From Actinobacteria bacterium OK074 (lineage in GTDB: Bacteria > Actinomycetota > Actinomycetes > Streptomycetales > Streptomycetaceae), in the NCBI GenBank assembly GCA_001298575.1, contig LJCV01000272.1, forward strand, positions 1 to 54,289: a DNA stretch of 54,289 nt, in the 5' to 3' direction. The translations under genes and the position numbers were made by a program. Every line of letters starts with the position of its first letter. Within the stretch, counting starts at the first letter, position 1. Below are positions 17,320-24,765 of the stretch, in pieces. The notes under the pieces were generated by a model. That model saw only the letters and a program-made list of their open reading frames with translations, made no database searches and was not told where the DNA came from.

Positions 17320-18471
17320 TCAGGCCGTGGTGCCCCGTACCGCCGACAGCCGGTGGACGTCCCGGGCCGTGCCCGTGACTCCGGAGAGGAAGCCGTGGGC
17401 GCGGGGGGAGGCGTGCTCGGTCAGCCAGGTCGGGTCGATGTCGCAGACGGCGACCCGGACCTCGGTGCCCACCAGCGCCAGCGGCAGGGTGTGCACGACG
17501 GTCGAGGGGAAGCTGAGGATCGTCCGGCCGATGGGACCCCGGCGGGCCACGAGTTCGAGGGGGAGGTCCGGGCGGACCACCTCCAGGCCCGTCGCGGCGG
17601 CCAGCTCCCGGAGTTTCTCGGGGCTTTCGCGGCGGTGGGCGAAGTAGCGGGTGGCGCCGTGGGTGGCGGCGAGGCGTCGTACGGCGTCGAGGTAGCGGGC
17701 GCCGTCCACGACGCCCGTCTCGACGAGGGAGGTGCCGACCAGGTCGGCGCCCCTGGTGATGCGGGGCGGGCCGAAGCGGGCGCGGGTCCAGCCGAAGGCG
17801 TTGCGGGTGACCGTGACGCCGGCGGGCACCTCGTCGATCGGCATGGCGGAGAAGACCTCGACCCGGCGGTGTTCGCCGGGGGTGAGGCGGCGACGGGCGA
17901 AGGAGGAGACAGGAGCGAAGAGCAGGTCGCGCGGCCCCGGCCGGCCGCCCTTGCGGTGCCAGCGCACCAGCCGTTCACCGCGGGCGAGTTGGGCGACGAA
18001 CTCCATGGTCGCCGTGCCGTCGTCGACGACCACGAGGTCCTCGGCGCGGGTGATGGCCAGCAGCAGTTGCACGTAACGGGAGAAGGGATCACCGAGGAAG
18101 ACCCGGTCGGCGCGGCGCAGCAGCGGGGCGAGGGCGCGGACGGTGCGGAAGGGCGCAGTCGTACCGCCGCGGGCCTCCTCCCAGCGCACCTCGTGGCCCT
18201 CGTCGCGGGCGAGTTCGGCCATGCGGCGCAGCTGGCCGCGGGTCATCGGGTCCACCGGGGAGAGCACGACGAGGGTGAGCCCGTCGGCGCGCGGCACGAG
18301 CGTGGCGAGCCCACCGCTGTCGGGCACGGGCACGGAACCGTCGGCGCCGGGTCCCTCCGCCCCGCGCAGGGTGTGCGCGTGCGCCCACTCCAGGACGTTC
18401 AGCAACTGCACGGGACTCTCGACGAAGGCCAGCGTGCGGGGAGTTCGGGGGGCGCGGGCGCGGCGGTTCAT
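17320..18471 (-). CDS. polysialyltransferase-family glycosyltransferase
   Basis: A 383-residue protein. The N-terminal TLAFVESPVQLLNVLEWA and the later EDLVVVDDGTATMEF fit the polysialyltransferase-like family (PF07388 type), as does the C-terminal FPSTVVHTLPLAL, in which the SS/ST-H element of such enzymes lies. It probably adds CMP-activated nonulosonate residues to a cell-wall polymer. ATG at 18471 was chosen because the family start follows. It is the last gene of the neuA-neuB set, after two hairpins. No membrane segment, so it acts at the cytoplasmic face. Family-level call only. Confidence 0.72.
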   Translation of the reverse strand: MNRRARAPRTPRTLAFVESPVQLLNVLEWAHAHTLRGAEGPGADGSVPVPDSGGLATLVPRADGLTLVVLSPVDPMTRGQLRRMAELARDEGHEVRWEEARGGTTAPFRTVRALAPLLRRADRVFLGDPFSRYVQLLLAITRAEDLVVVDDGTATMEFVAQLARGERLVRWHRKGGRPGPRDLLFAPVSSFARRRLTPGEHRRVEVFSAMPIDEVPAGVTVTRNAFGWTRARFGPPRITRGADLVGTSLVETGVVDGARYLDAVRRLAATHGATRYFAHRRESPEKLRELAAATGLEVVRPDLPLELVARRGPIGRTILSFPSTVVHTLPLALVGTEVRVAVCDIDPTWLTEHASPRAHGFLSGVTGTARDVHRLSAVRGTTA

Positions 18472-18536
18472 CGGGTACGACCGTTCCTCGGTGGGGCGGG
18501 ATCGGAGGGCGGTGTCGGGGAGTGGTGTTCCGGAGC

Positions 18537-18608
18537 GGGTGTGGGGCGCGCGTCGCCGCGGGCCCCACACCCACCGGCCGGTCCGCGGCGGTCGCGGGCC
18601 GGCCGGTG
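18537..18608 (-). terminator. double hairpin between neuB and glycosyltransferase genes
   Basis: Stem 1: GGGTGTGGGGC (18537-18547) with GCCCCACACCC (18562-18572), perfect. Stem 2: CACCGGCCGG (18572-18581) with CCGGCCGGTG (18599-18608), extendable by five pairs. They begin 10 bp after the neuB stop and may terminate or attenuate read-through. Confidence 0.65.
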
Positions 18609-18617
18609 ACGGCGGTG

Positions 18618-19556
18618 TCAGACGGTGACCGGCTCGCCGGCCGCCGCGGCGATCTCCGCCTCGGCGACGACGCCCTGGACGCGGCGCAGCTTCTTCATCG
18701 GGCCGAGCTCCGAGTCGTAGACCTGCTTGACGCCGTCACCGAGGGACGCCTCGATGGTGCGGATGTCGCGGACCAGGCGGGCCAGGCCCTGCGGCTCGAC
18801 CGAAGCGGCCTGGTCGGAGCCCCACATCGCGCGGTCGAGCGTGATGTGGCGCTCGACGAAGGTGGCGCCGAGGGCGACCGCGGCGAGCGTGGTCTGGAGG
18901 CCGGTCTCGTGGCCGGAGTAGCCGATCGGAACGTTCGGGTACTCCTTCTCCAGGGTGTTGATGACGCGCAGGTTGAGCTCCTCCGCCTTCGCCGGGTAGG
19001 TCGAAGTGGCGTGGCAGAGCAGGATGTTGTCCGAGCCGAGGACCTCGACCGCGTGGCGGATCTGCTTCGGGGTGGACATGCCCGTGGAGAGGATGACCGT
19101 GCGGCCGGTGGCGCGCAGGGCGCGCAGCAGCTCGTCGTCGGTCAGGGACGCGGACGCGACCTTGTGCGCCGGGACGTCGAACTTCTCCAGGAACGCGACG
19201 GCCTCGGTGTCCCACGGGGAGGCGAACCAGTCGATGCCCCGCTCCTTGCAGTGCTCGTCGATCTTGCGGTAGTCGTCCTCGTCGAACTCCACGCGGTGGC
19301 GGTAGTCGATGTAGGTCATCCGGCCCCAGGGGGTGTCGCGCTCGATGTCCCACTGGTCGCGCGGGGTGCAGATCTCCGGGGTGCGCTTCTGGAACTTGAC
19401 CGCGTCGCAGCCCGCCTCGGCGGCCACGTCGATCAGCTTGAACGCGTTGTCCAGGTCACCGTTGTGGTTGATGCCGATCTCACCGGTGATGTACACGGGC
19501 TGACCGGGTCCGGCGGTCTTGGAACCGAACTTGCGCAGGCGGGGGTGGGTGCTCAT
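18618..19556 (-). CDS. neuB: N-acetylneuraminate synthase-family protein (nonulosonate synthase)
   Basis: A 312-residue NeuB-type enzyme that condenses PEP with a hexose to a nine-carbon nonulosonate. The TIM-barrel motifs are GEIGINHNGDLDNAFKL, DAVKFQKRTPE, DWFASPWD, STGMSTPKQI and GYSGHETG plus FVERHITLDRAMWGSDQAAS. The C-terminal antifreeze-like SAF domain of canonical NeuB (about 60 residues) is absent: the protein ends just after the MKKLRRVQG segment. The partner enzyme carries a phosphatase domain, which suggests a phosphorylated substrate (Man-6-P giving Kdn-9-P, or ManNAc-6-P). Confidence 0.9.
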   Translation of the reverse strand: MSTHPRLRKFGSKTAGPGQPVYITGEIGINHNGDLDNAFKLIDVAAEAGCDAVKFQKRTPEICTPRDQWDIERDTPWGRMTYIDYRHRVEFDEDDYRKIDEHCKERGIDWFASPWDTEAVAFLEKFDVPAHKVASASLTDDELLRALRATGRTVILSTGMSTPKQIRHAVEVLGSDNILLCHATSTYPAKAEELNLRVINTLEKEYPNVPIGYSGHETGLQTTLAAVALGATFVERHITLDRAMWGSDQAASVEPQGLARLVRDIRTIEASLGDGVKQVYDSELGPMKKLRRVQGVVAEAEIAAAAGEPVTV

Positions 19557-19669
19557 GACAGGGTCTTCTTCCTTGTGTGACCGGGCACTTGATGGGGTGT
19601 GTGTCACTCGACGAGGTGTCTGTGTCACGGGTCGGGAGCGGGGCACGGGCCGCCGTGTCGGCGGCCGGG

Positions 19670-20977
19670 TCACCGTTCCCGGGTGTCGAGAGAGGCGCCG
19701 AGGATCCAGCCGGCGATCTCCCGGATCGCGCCGTCGCCACCGGCCACGGTGGTGACCGCGCGTGCGGCGCCGCGTACGACGTCGTGGGCGCTCGCGACCG
19801 CCACGGGCCAGCCCACGAGGGCGAAGCACGGGAGGTCGTTGACGTCGTTGCCGACGTAGAGCACGCGCTCGGGCGCGATGCCCTGTTCCTCGCACCACTG
19901 CTTCAGCGCGAGGTCCTTGCGGTCGATGCCGTGCAGGACCGGGATCTTGAGCTTCCGGGCCCGCGCGGCGACGACCGGGTTCTGCTCCGTGGACAGGATC
20001 AGCAGGTCCAGCCCCGACTTGCGCAGGGCGGCGATGCCGAGGCCGTCTCCGCGGTGCACGGAGACGAACTCCTTTCCATCGGCGTCGATCAGCACCCGGT
20101 CGTCGGTCTGGGTGCCGTCGAAGTCCAGGACGACGGCGTCGATGTCGTCGGCGGTCGGCAGGGCGCCGGGGCGCTCCGCGTCGAAGAGGGTGGCGAGCGC
20201 CCGGGCCCGCGCCAGGTCGTGCGGGTCGTCGATCTCCAACACCCGGGCGGGGTCGGTGCGGACGAGTTCGGTGCGGCCGAAGAAGCGGTGCCGGTGCTCG
20301 CGCAGCCCGGCGGCGACCATGCCGTAGGCGGCGCCGGTCTCCAGCAGGTCCTGGGGGCGGTCCTGGCGGCGCGGACGGAACGACTTGTCGTGGTTGACGC
20401 CGTAACCGCCGTCGGTGGCGGTGGAGTTGGCGACCGTGGTGGAGCCGCCAGCCAACTCCGCTTCCGTGCGGACGGGTTCGACGACCTGCTCGGGGTCGTC
20501 GGCCGCGTCGCGCCAGATGAAGCCGTGGAAGGGGGCGACGGTCAGCGCGGTGTCGGCGCCGTTCTCGACGATGGCCGCGGCGACGCCGTCGACGTCCTGG
20601 CTGACGATGAACGGGCTGGTGCACTGCACGAGCAGCACCACGTCCACGCTCACGCCGTGCCGGGTTTCGTGGGCGTCCAGGGCATGCAGGACGGCGGCCT
20701 CGGAGGTCGCGGTGTCCCCGGCAATCGCGGTGGGGCGCAGCACCACTTCGGCGCCCGCCTCCCGGGCGGCGGCGGCAATCGCGTGGTCGTCGGTGGACAC
20801 CACCACGTCCGTGACGAGCCGGGCGGCCACGCACTCACGGACCGCTCTGGCCACCAGCGGGACGCCGCCGACGGGGAGGAGGTTCTTCGAGGGCACGCCC
20901 TTGGAGCCGCCGCGGGCGGGGATCACCGCGAGAACGCGGCGCTCCGCCGCGGTCCGGCTCGCTTCCGGGTGGGACAT
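19670..20977 (-). CDS. neuA: bifunctional acylneuraminate cytidylyltransferase / HAD phosphatase
   Basis: A 435-residue fusion. Residues ~14-250 are a CMP-nonulosonate synthetase with the CTP-binding motif IPARGGSKGVPSKN and VLLVQCTSPF. Residues ~275-425 are a KdsC-like HAD phosphatase (VVLDFDGTQTDD, ILSTEQNPVVAARA, VLYVGNDVNDLPCF). The HAD part would remove the 9-phosphate made by the neuB product before activation with CTP. The start follows AAGGAGTTCAGCCC. It is the first gene of the cluster; no NeuC epimerase is present, which fits Kdn better than Neu5Ac. Confidence 0.9.
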   Translation of the reverse strand: MSHPEASRTAAERRVLAVIPARGGSKGVPSKNLLPVGGVPLVARAVRECVAARLVTDVVVSTDDHAIAAAAREAGAEVVLRPTAIAGDTATSEAAVLHALDAHETRHGVSVDVVLLVQCTSPFIVSQDVDGVAAAIVENGADTALTVAPFHGFIWRDAADDPEQVVEPVRTEAELAGGSTTVANSTATDGGYGVNHDKSFRPRRQDRPQDLLETGAAYGMVAAGLREHRHRFFGRTELVRTDPARVLEIDDPHDLARARALATLFDAERPGALPTADDIDAVVLDFDGTQTDDRVLIDADGKEFVSVHRGDGLGIAALRKSGLDLLILSTEQNPVVAARARKLKIPVLHGIDRKDLALKQWCEEQGIAPERVLYVGNDVNDLPCFALVGWPVAVASAHDVVRGAARAVTTVAGGDGAIREIAGWILGASLDTRER

Positions 20978-21393
20978 GGGCTGAACTCCTTGCCGTACAT
21001 GAGGTGTTGGCGCTGGAAGTGCTTGCCGTGCCTGTGGTGCAGGACGCCGTTCGGGTGGGGTGTGGTTCTGGTGTGCGAGGCCCGTCCGGTGGGGGGCATC
21101 CTCGCTCACGGCGTGCCCGTGCACCACGGGGGCGTCGGTCACAGCTGCGTGCACCACCGCCGGGTACGGCAGGGGAGTTCGGCGGCGGCGACGCGCGGGA
21201 GATCCGCGCGTACGGCCGCCCGGCGGGGCTTCGTCGCACTTGTCGGCACGTCCGAAACGGTAGGAAGCGATTCCGTTGCTCAGCCGAATGGGAGTGCAAC
21301 GAATGGTTAACAACACCTCGACGGACGGCGAACCAGCCCGTCAATCGTTCGGAAAATCTCCTGGTTCGCCTTGCCAAAACCTGGAGTTCACCT
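20978..21393. other. 416-bp region upstream of neuA
   Basis: No convincing gene. It should hold the promoter for the nonulosonate cluster. CGTTGC (21274-21279) and GCAACG (21296-21301) form a short dyad, next to an AT-richer GGTTAACAACACC stretch (21305-21317) that stands out from the surrounding GC-rich DNA. Confidence 0.35.
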
Positions 21394-22089
21394 TCAGTCG
21401 AACTCCTGGAAAGGTTGCGCCGAGCGCAACGTCGCCCCGATTCCCGCGAGTACCGCCTCCAGACCGGCCTCGAATCCGCCGTCCATGTCCCGGAACATCT
21501 CCGCTCCCGCCGTGGCCGACAGCGGATACGCGGCCAGCCGCTCGGCGCGCGCGTCGAGGTCGAACGCCTCGACGGCCGCGGCTCCTGCTTCCGCGGCGCC
21601 CTCGAAGGTCGCCGGGCCCATCGCCTGCTCCTCGATGACGTAGCCGATCGTGTAGCTGTACGCGGTGAACGCCGCCCGGGCCGCCGCGCGCGGCGTGAAC
21701 CCGGCCTTCGTGAGCCGGCGCAGGTTGGCCTCCATGCCCTCCGCGTACGAGATGTCCGTGAAGCGGGTGCCGCTGTAGACCTTGGCGCCGTCGCGGTAGC
21801 GCAGCAGCTGGGCACGGAGGCCCCGCATCTGCGCGCGGATCGCCTCCCGCCAGTCGTCCGCCCACTCCGGCCGCGGCTCGACGGCCATGCGGCGCATCAT
21901 CTCCGTCGCCATCTCGTCGAGCAGGGCCTGTTTGTCCTTGAAGTGCCAGTACAACGCGGGTGCCTTGACGTCGAGTTCCCTGGCGATCACCCGCAGGGTC
22001 AGGCCGTCGAGGCCGACCTCGTTCAGGAGCGCCAGGGCGGTCTCGGCGACCAGCTTCCGGTCGAGCTTGGGGGTTCTCTGCGCAGCCAC
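21394..22089 (-). CDS. TetR-family repressor (tetracycline-repressor class)
   Basis: A 231-residue regulator. The N-terminal HTH is about residues 12-60 (ALLNEVGLDGLTLRVIAREL, then VKAPALYWHFKDKQALLDEM). The rest matches the TetR_C class that binds drug-like ligands. GTG at 22089 fits domain conservation. It is divergent from the FAD monooxygenase, with two matching palindromes in the 76-bp gap, one adjacent to its own start, so it very likely represses both genes. Confidence 0.93.
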   Translation of the reverse strand: MAAQRTPKLDRKLVAETALALLNEVGLDGLTLRVIARELDVKAPALYWHFKDKQALLDEMATEMMRRMAVEPRPEWADDWREAIRAQMRGLRAQLLRYRDGAKVYSGTRFTDISYAEGMEANLRRLTKAGFTPRAAARAAFTAYSYTIGYVIEEQAMGPATFEGAAEAGAAAVEAFDLDARAERLAAYPLSATAGAEMFRDMDGGFEAGLEAVLAGIGATLRSAQPFQEFD

Positions 22090-22099
22090 GGTTGACAGT

Positions 22100-22148
22100 T
22101 TAACGCCGTTAAGTGCACGCTCGGAGGACAGCAACTTAACGTCGTTAA
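22100..22148. promoter_or_regulatory. twin TetR operators
   Basis: TTAACGCCGTTAA (22100-22112) and TTAACGTCGTTAA (22136-22148) are near-perfect 13-bp palindromes differing only at the centre, 36 bp apart centre to centre. One flanks the TetR start, the other the monooxygenase leader. Confidence 0.85.
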
Positions 22149-22165
22149 GGAATCGGGAGACGCTC

Positions 22166-23680
22166 ATGCCATCCGAGGCGCCCACCACCACGACCACCGT
22201 GCCCACCGTCGACGTCCTGATCGTCGGCGCGGGCCCCACCGGGCTCGCGCTCGCCGTCGACCTCGCCCGGCGGGGCACCCGCGCGCTGGTCGTCGAGCGC
22301 GGCACGGCCCTGTTCCCCGGCTCGCGCGGCAAGGGCATCCAGCCGCGCACCCAGGAGGTCCTGTACGACCTCGGGGTCCTCGACGCGGCCCGGGCGGCGG
22401 GCGGCCCGTACCCGCGGAACATGATCTGGAAGGACGGCCGACAGCTCGGCGAGCAGAGCATGTTCGACACCGTCGAGCCGACCGAGGCGGCGCCCTTCAC
22501 CGCCCCGCTGATGGTGGCGCAGTGGCGCACGCAGGAGGTGCTGTACGAGCGACTGCGGGAGCTGGCCGGCGAGGAGGCTTCCTCCCCCGTCGCGTTCGAG
22601 CGGGAGCTGACCGGGCTGGTGCAGGACGCGGACGGTGTGACCGCCGGGTTCGCCGCGGGGCCGCCAGTGCGGGCGCGGTACGTGGTCGCCGCCGACGGCG
22701 GGCGCTCCGCCGTACGGCGGCTGGTCGGCATCGGGATGACGGGCGAGACGGTGGACCCGGATCCGATCCTGGTGGCGGACGTGCAGGTCAGCGGCCTGGA
22801 CCGGGGTCACTGGCACGTGTTCCCGCCCGCGGAGGATGCGGCGGCGGGAACGGCGGGCGGGTCCACGGCGGGCGGGTCCACGGCGGGCTTCCTCGCGCTG
22901 TGCCCGCTGGCCGGGACGGCGGACTTCCAGCTGACGGCGCAGTTCCCGGCGGGCACGGCCGTCGACACCTCGCCGGACGCCGTCCGCAAGGTGGTGGCGG
23001 CGCGTTCGCACCTGACCGCCGAGCAGGTGACCGGCGTCGGCTGGGCGTCCGCGTTCCAGCCGCGGATGGCGTTGGCGGACCGGTTCCGCGAGGGTCGCGT
23101 GTTCCTCGCGGGCGACGCGGCGCACGTGCACTCGCCGGCGGGCGGGCAGGGCCTCAACACCAGCGTCCAGGACGCGTACAACCTGGGCTGGAAGCTGGGC
23201 GCGGTGCTGTCCGGGGCCGCGCCCGAGTCGCTCCTCGACACCTACGAGGAGGAGCGGCTCCCGAACGCGGCCGACGTCCTCGGCCTGTCGTCCAGCGTCC
23301 ACCGCGGCGAGACCCGCCGGGGCCGCGCGACCGTCCAACTCGGCATCGGCTACCGCGAATCGTCCCTGACGGCCGAGACCCGCCCCGGTCTCCCGCCCGG
23401 TTCCCTCCACGCGGGCGACCGAGCCCCCGACGGCGCCCGCGGCGCCGTCCGCCTCTTCGACGCCTTCCGCGGCCCGCACTGGACCCTGCTGACGGTCGGC
23501 ACGACCACCCCGGTCCCGGACCTGCCCGGCGTCCCCGTGGTCCGCATCCCACCGTACGAGGCTTACGGCACCGGGGTGTTCCTGGTCCGCCCGGACGGTT
23601 ACGTGGGCTGGGCGGGGGTTACGGCGGAGGGGGTGGAGGGGTACGCGGTGCGGGTCGGGGCGACGAGGGCTGCCGACTAG
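22166..23680 (+). CDS. FAD-dependent aromatic monooxygenase (PheA/TfdB type)
   Basis: A 504-residue group A flavoprotein hydroxylase. It has the dinucleotide-binding GAGPTG at residues 21-26, the DG motif VVAADGGRSAVRR and the second FAD motif FLAGDAAHVHSPAGGQGLN; a thioredoxin-like C-terminal region of this family follows (WTLLTVGTTTP). Tandem GGSTAGGSTAG residues near 230-240 come from a short in-frame DNA duplication. Such enzymes next to TetR repressors typically inactivate an antibiotic (e.g. tetracyclines or rifamycins) or hydroxylate a phenol; the substrate here is unknown. Its stop overlaps that of the convergent LysE gene by 4 bp. Confidence 0.93.
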   Translation: MPSEAPTTTTTVPTVDVLIVGAGPTGLALAVDLARRGTRALVVERGTALFPGSRGKGIQPRTQEVLYDLGVLDAARAAGGPYPRNMIWKDGRQLGEQSMFDTVEPTEAAPFTAPLMVAQWRTQEVLYERLRELAGEEASSPVAFERELTGLVQDADGVTAGFAAGPPVRARYVVAADGGRSAVRRLVGIGMTGETVDPDPILVADVQVSGLDRGHWHVFPPAEDAAAGTAGGSTAGGSTAGFLALCPLAGTADFQLTAQFPAGTAVDTSPDAVRKVVAARSHLTAEQVTGVGWASAFQPRMALADRFREGRVFLAGDAAHVHSPAGGQGLNTSVQDAYNLGWKLGAVLSGAAPESLLDTYEEERLPNAADVLGLSSSVHRGETRRGRATVQLGIGYRESSLTAETRPGLPPGSLHAGDRAPDGARGAVRLFDAFRGPHWTLLTVGTTTPVPDLPGVPVVRIPPYEAYGTGVFLVRPDGYVGWAGVTAEGVEGYAVRVGATRAAD

Positions 23681-24324
23681 GCACTGGCTAGGGTCAGCTT
23701 GACGGCGAAGCCGAGGAACAGCGCCCCCGCCGCCGACGTCACCCACGCCGACAGGCGCCGGCGTCGGCGGAAGGCCGCCGCCAGCCTCGTACCGCCGAAT
23801 ATGAGCGCGGTCAGGTAGAGGAAGCTGGCGACCTGCGCGAACGCACCCAGGACGACGAAGGACAGGGCCGGGTAGGCGTAACCCGAGTCGACAAACTGCA
23901 CGAAGAACGCGACGAAGAACAGGATCGCCTTGGGGTTGAAGAGGCTGATCACCAGGGCGCGGCGGTAGGGCCGCTCATCCACGGCCGCCTGGCCCTCCTC
24001 GGCCGCCACCGCTTCCCGCCGGTTGCGCCACATCCCCCGCGCGGCCCGCATCATCCCGACCGCGAGCCACGTCAGGTACCCGGCGCCCGCGTACTTCACC
24101 ACCCCGAACAGCACGGCGTTGGCCTGGAGCAGGGACGCGACTCCGGCGGCGGACAGCGTCATCAGCACGGCGTCGCCGCACCAGACACCGGCCGCGGCGG
24201 TGTAACCGGCACGGATGCCCTTACGGGCGGCCACGGAGAGGACGTAGAGGGAGTTCGGGCCGGGCAGCAGAACGATGAGGACGAGTCCGGCGAGATAGGT
24301 CGGAAGATCGATGACACCAAGCAT
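23677..24324 (-). CDS. LysE-family amino-acid exporter
   Basis: A 215-residue inner-membrane translocator with about six hydrophobic segments. The family signature VLLPGPNSLYVLSVAARKGIRAG is at residues ~18-40, and RALVISLFNPKAILFFVAFF matches the second half. A polar loop with acidic residues lies between. LysE/RhtB proteins export amino acids or similar small molecules. No clear ribosome-binding site precedes the ATG, so it may be leaderless. Confidence 0.92.
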   Translation of the reverse strand: MLGVIDLPTYLAGLVLIVLLPGPNSLYVLSVAARKGIRAGYTAAAGVWCGDAVLMTLSAAGVASLLQANAVLFGVVKYAGAGYLTWLAVGMMRAARGMWRNRREAVAAEEGQAAVDERPYRRALVISLFNPKAILFFVAFFVQFVDSGYAYPALSFVVLGAFAQVASFLYLTALIFGGTRLAAAFRRRRRLSAWVTSAAGALFLGFAVKLTLASA

Positions 24325-24357
24325 GAGGGGAGTGTTGCACGAGGGTCTGACACTGCC

Positions 24358-24741
24358 CTACGGGGTTTCGGCGGGAGGCCGGTCGTCGCCGTCGAGGAGG
24401 GTGTCCACGGAGAGTTCGAGGGTCACGCCGACGGACTCGGGGATGGGGACGGTTTGGCCTCGTCGTCGGACCAGTCGCAGCCGGTCACCTCCAGCACCAT
24501 GCGGAAGGCGTGCGGCGCGTAGCAGTTGTGCTGGACATGGGTGCTGGTGAACTCCGCACGACGGAGAGGTCGGGACGGAGAGGTCGGGACGGCGAAGTCC
24601 TCCGGTCCCGTCGGGAGCCACAGGCCGATGCCCCTCCAACTCCCGCGTGAGCCAGGTCTCCGCCTCAAGGAATGTCGTCCGCCGCGACCACACCACTCGA
24701 CAACTCCCCTCCGGATACACCAAGTTACGTACCGTATCCAC
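24358..24741 (-). pseudogene. frameshifted small conserved gene
   Basis: Readable protein sequence switches frame twice. It begins VRNLVYPEGSCRVVWSRRTTF and runs to ELEG, moves to a second frame (GLWLPTGPEDFAVP ... YAPHAFRMVLEVTGCDWSDD), then returns to the first frame (VPIPESVGVTLELSVDTLLD). The switches map to a GGGG run and an AAA run, consistent with one inserted and one missing base. A 14-bp tandem duplication (GGAGAGGTCGGGAC twice, 24563-24590) lies inside. The function is unrecognised. A sequencing error could mimic this. Confidence 0.5.
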
Positions 24742-24765
24742 AGGTGTTCAGTCAGCGCACATCAC

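Noticed and set aside
22851..22890. GGSTAGGSTAG duplication as a sign of gene damage in the FAD monooxygenase
   Set aside because: The repeat is in frame, falls in a loop between conserved motifs, and both FAD motifs are intact, so the enzyme should be functional.
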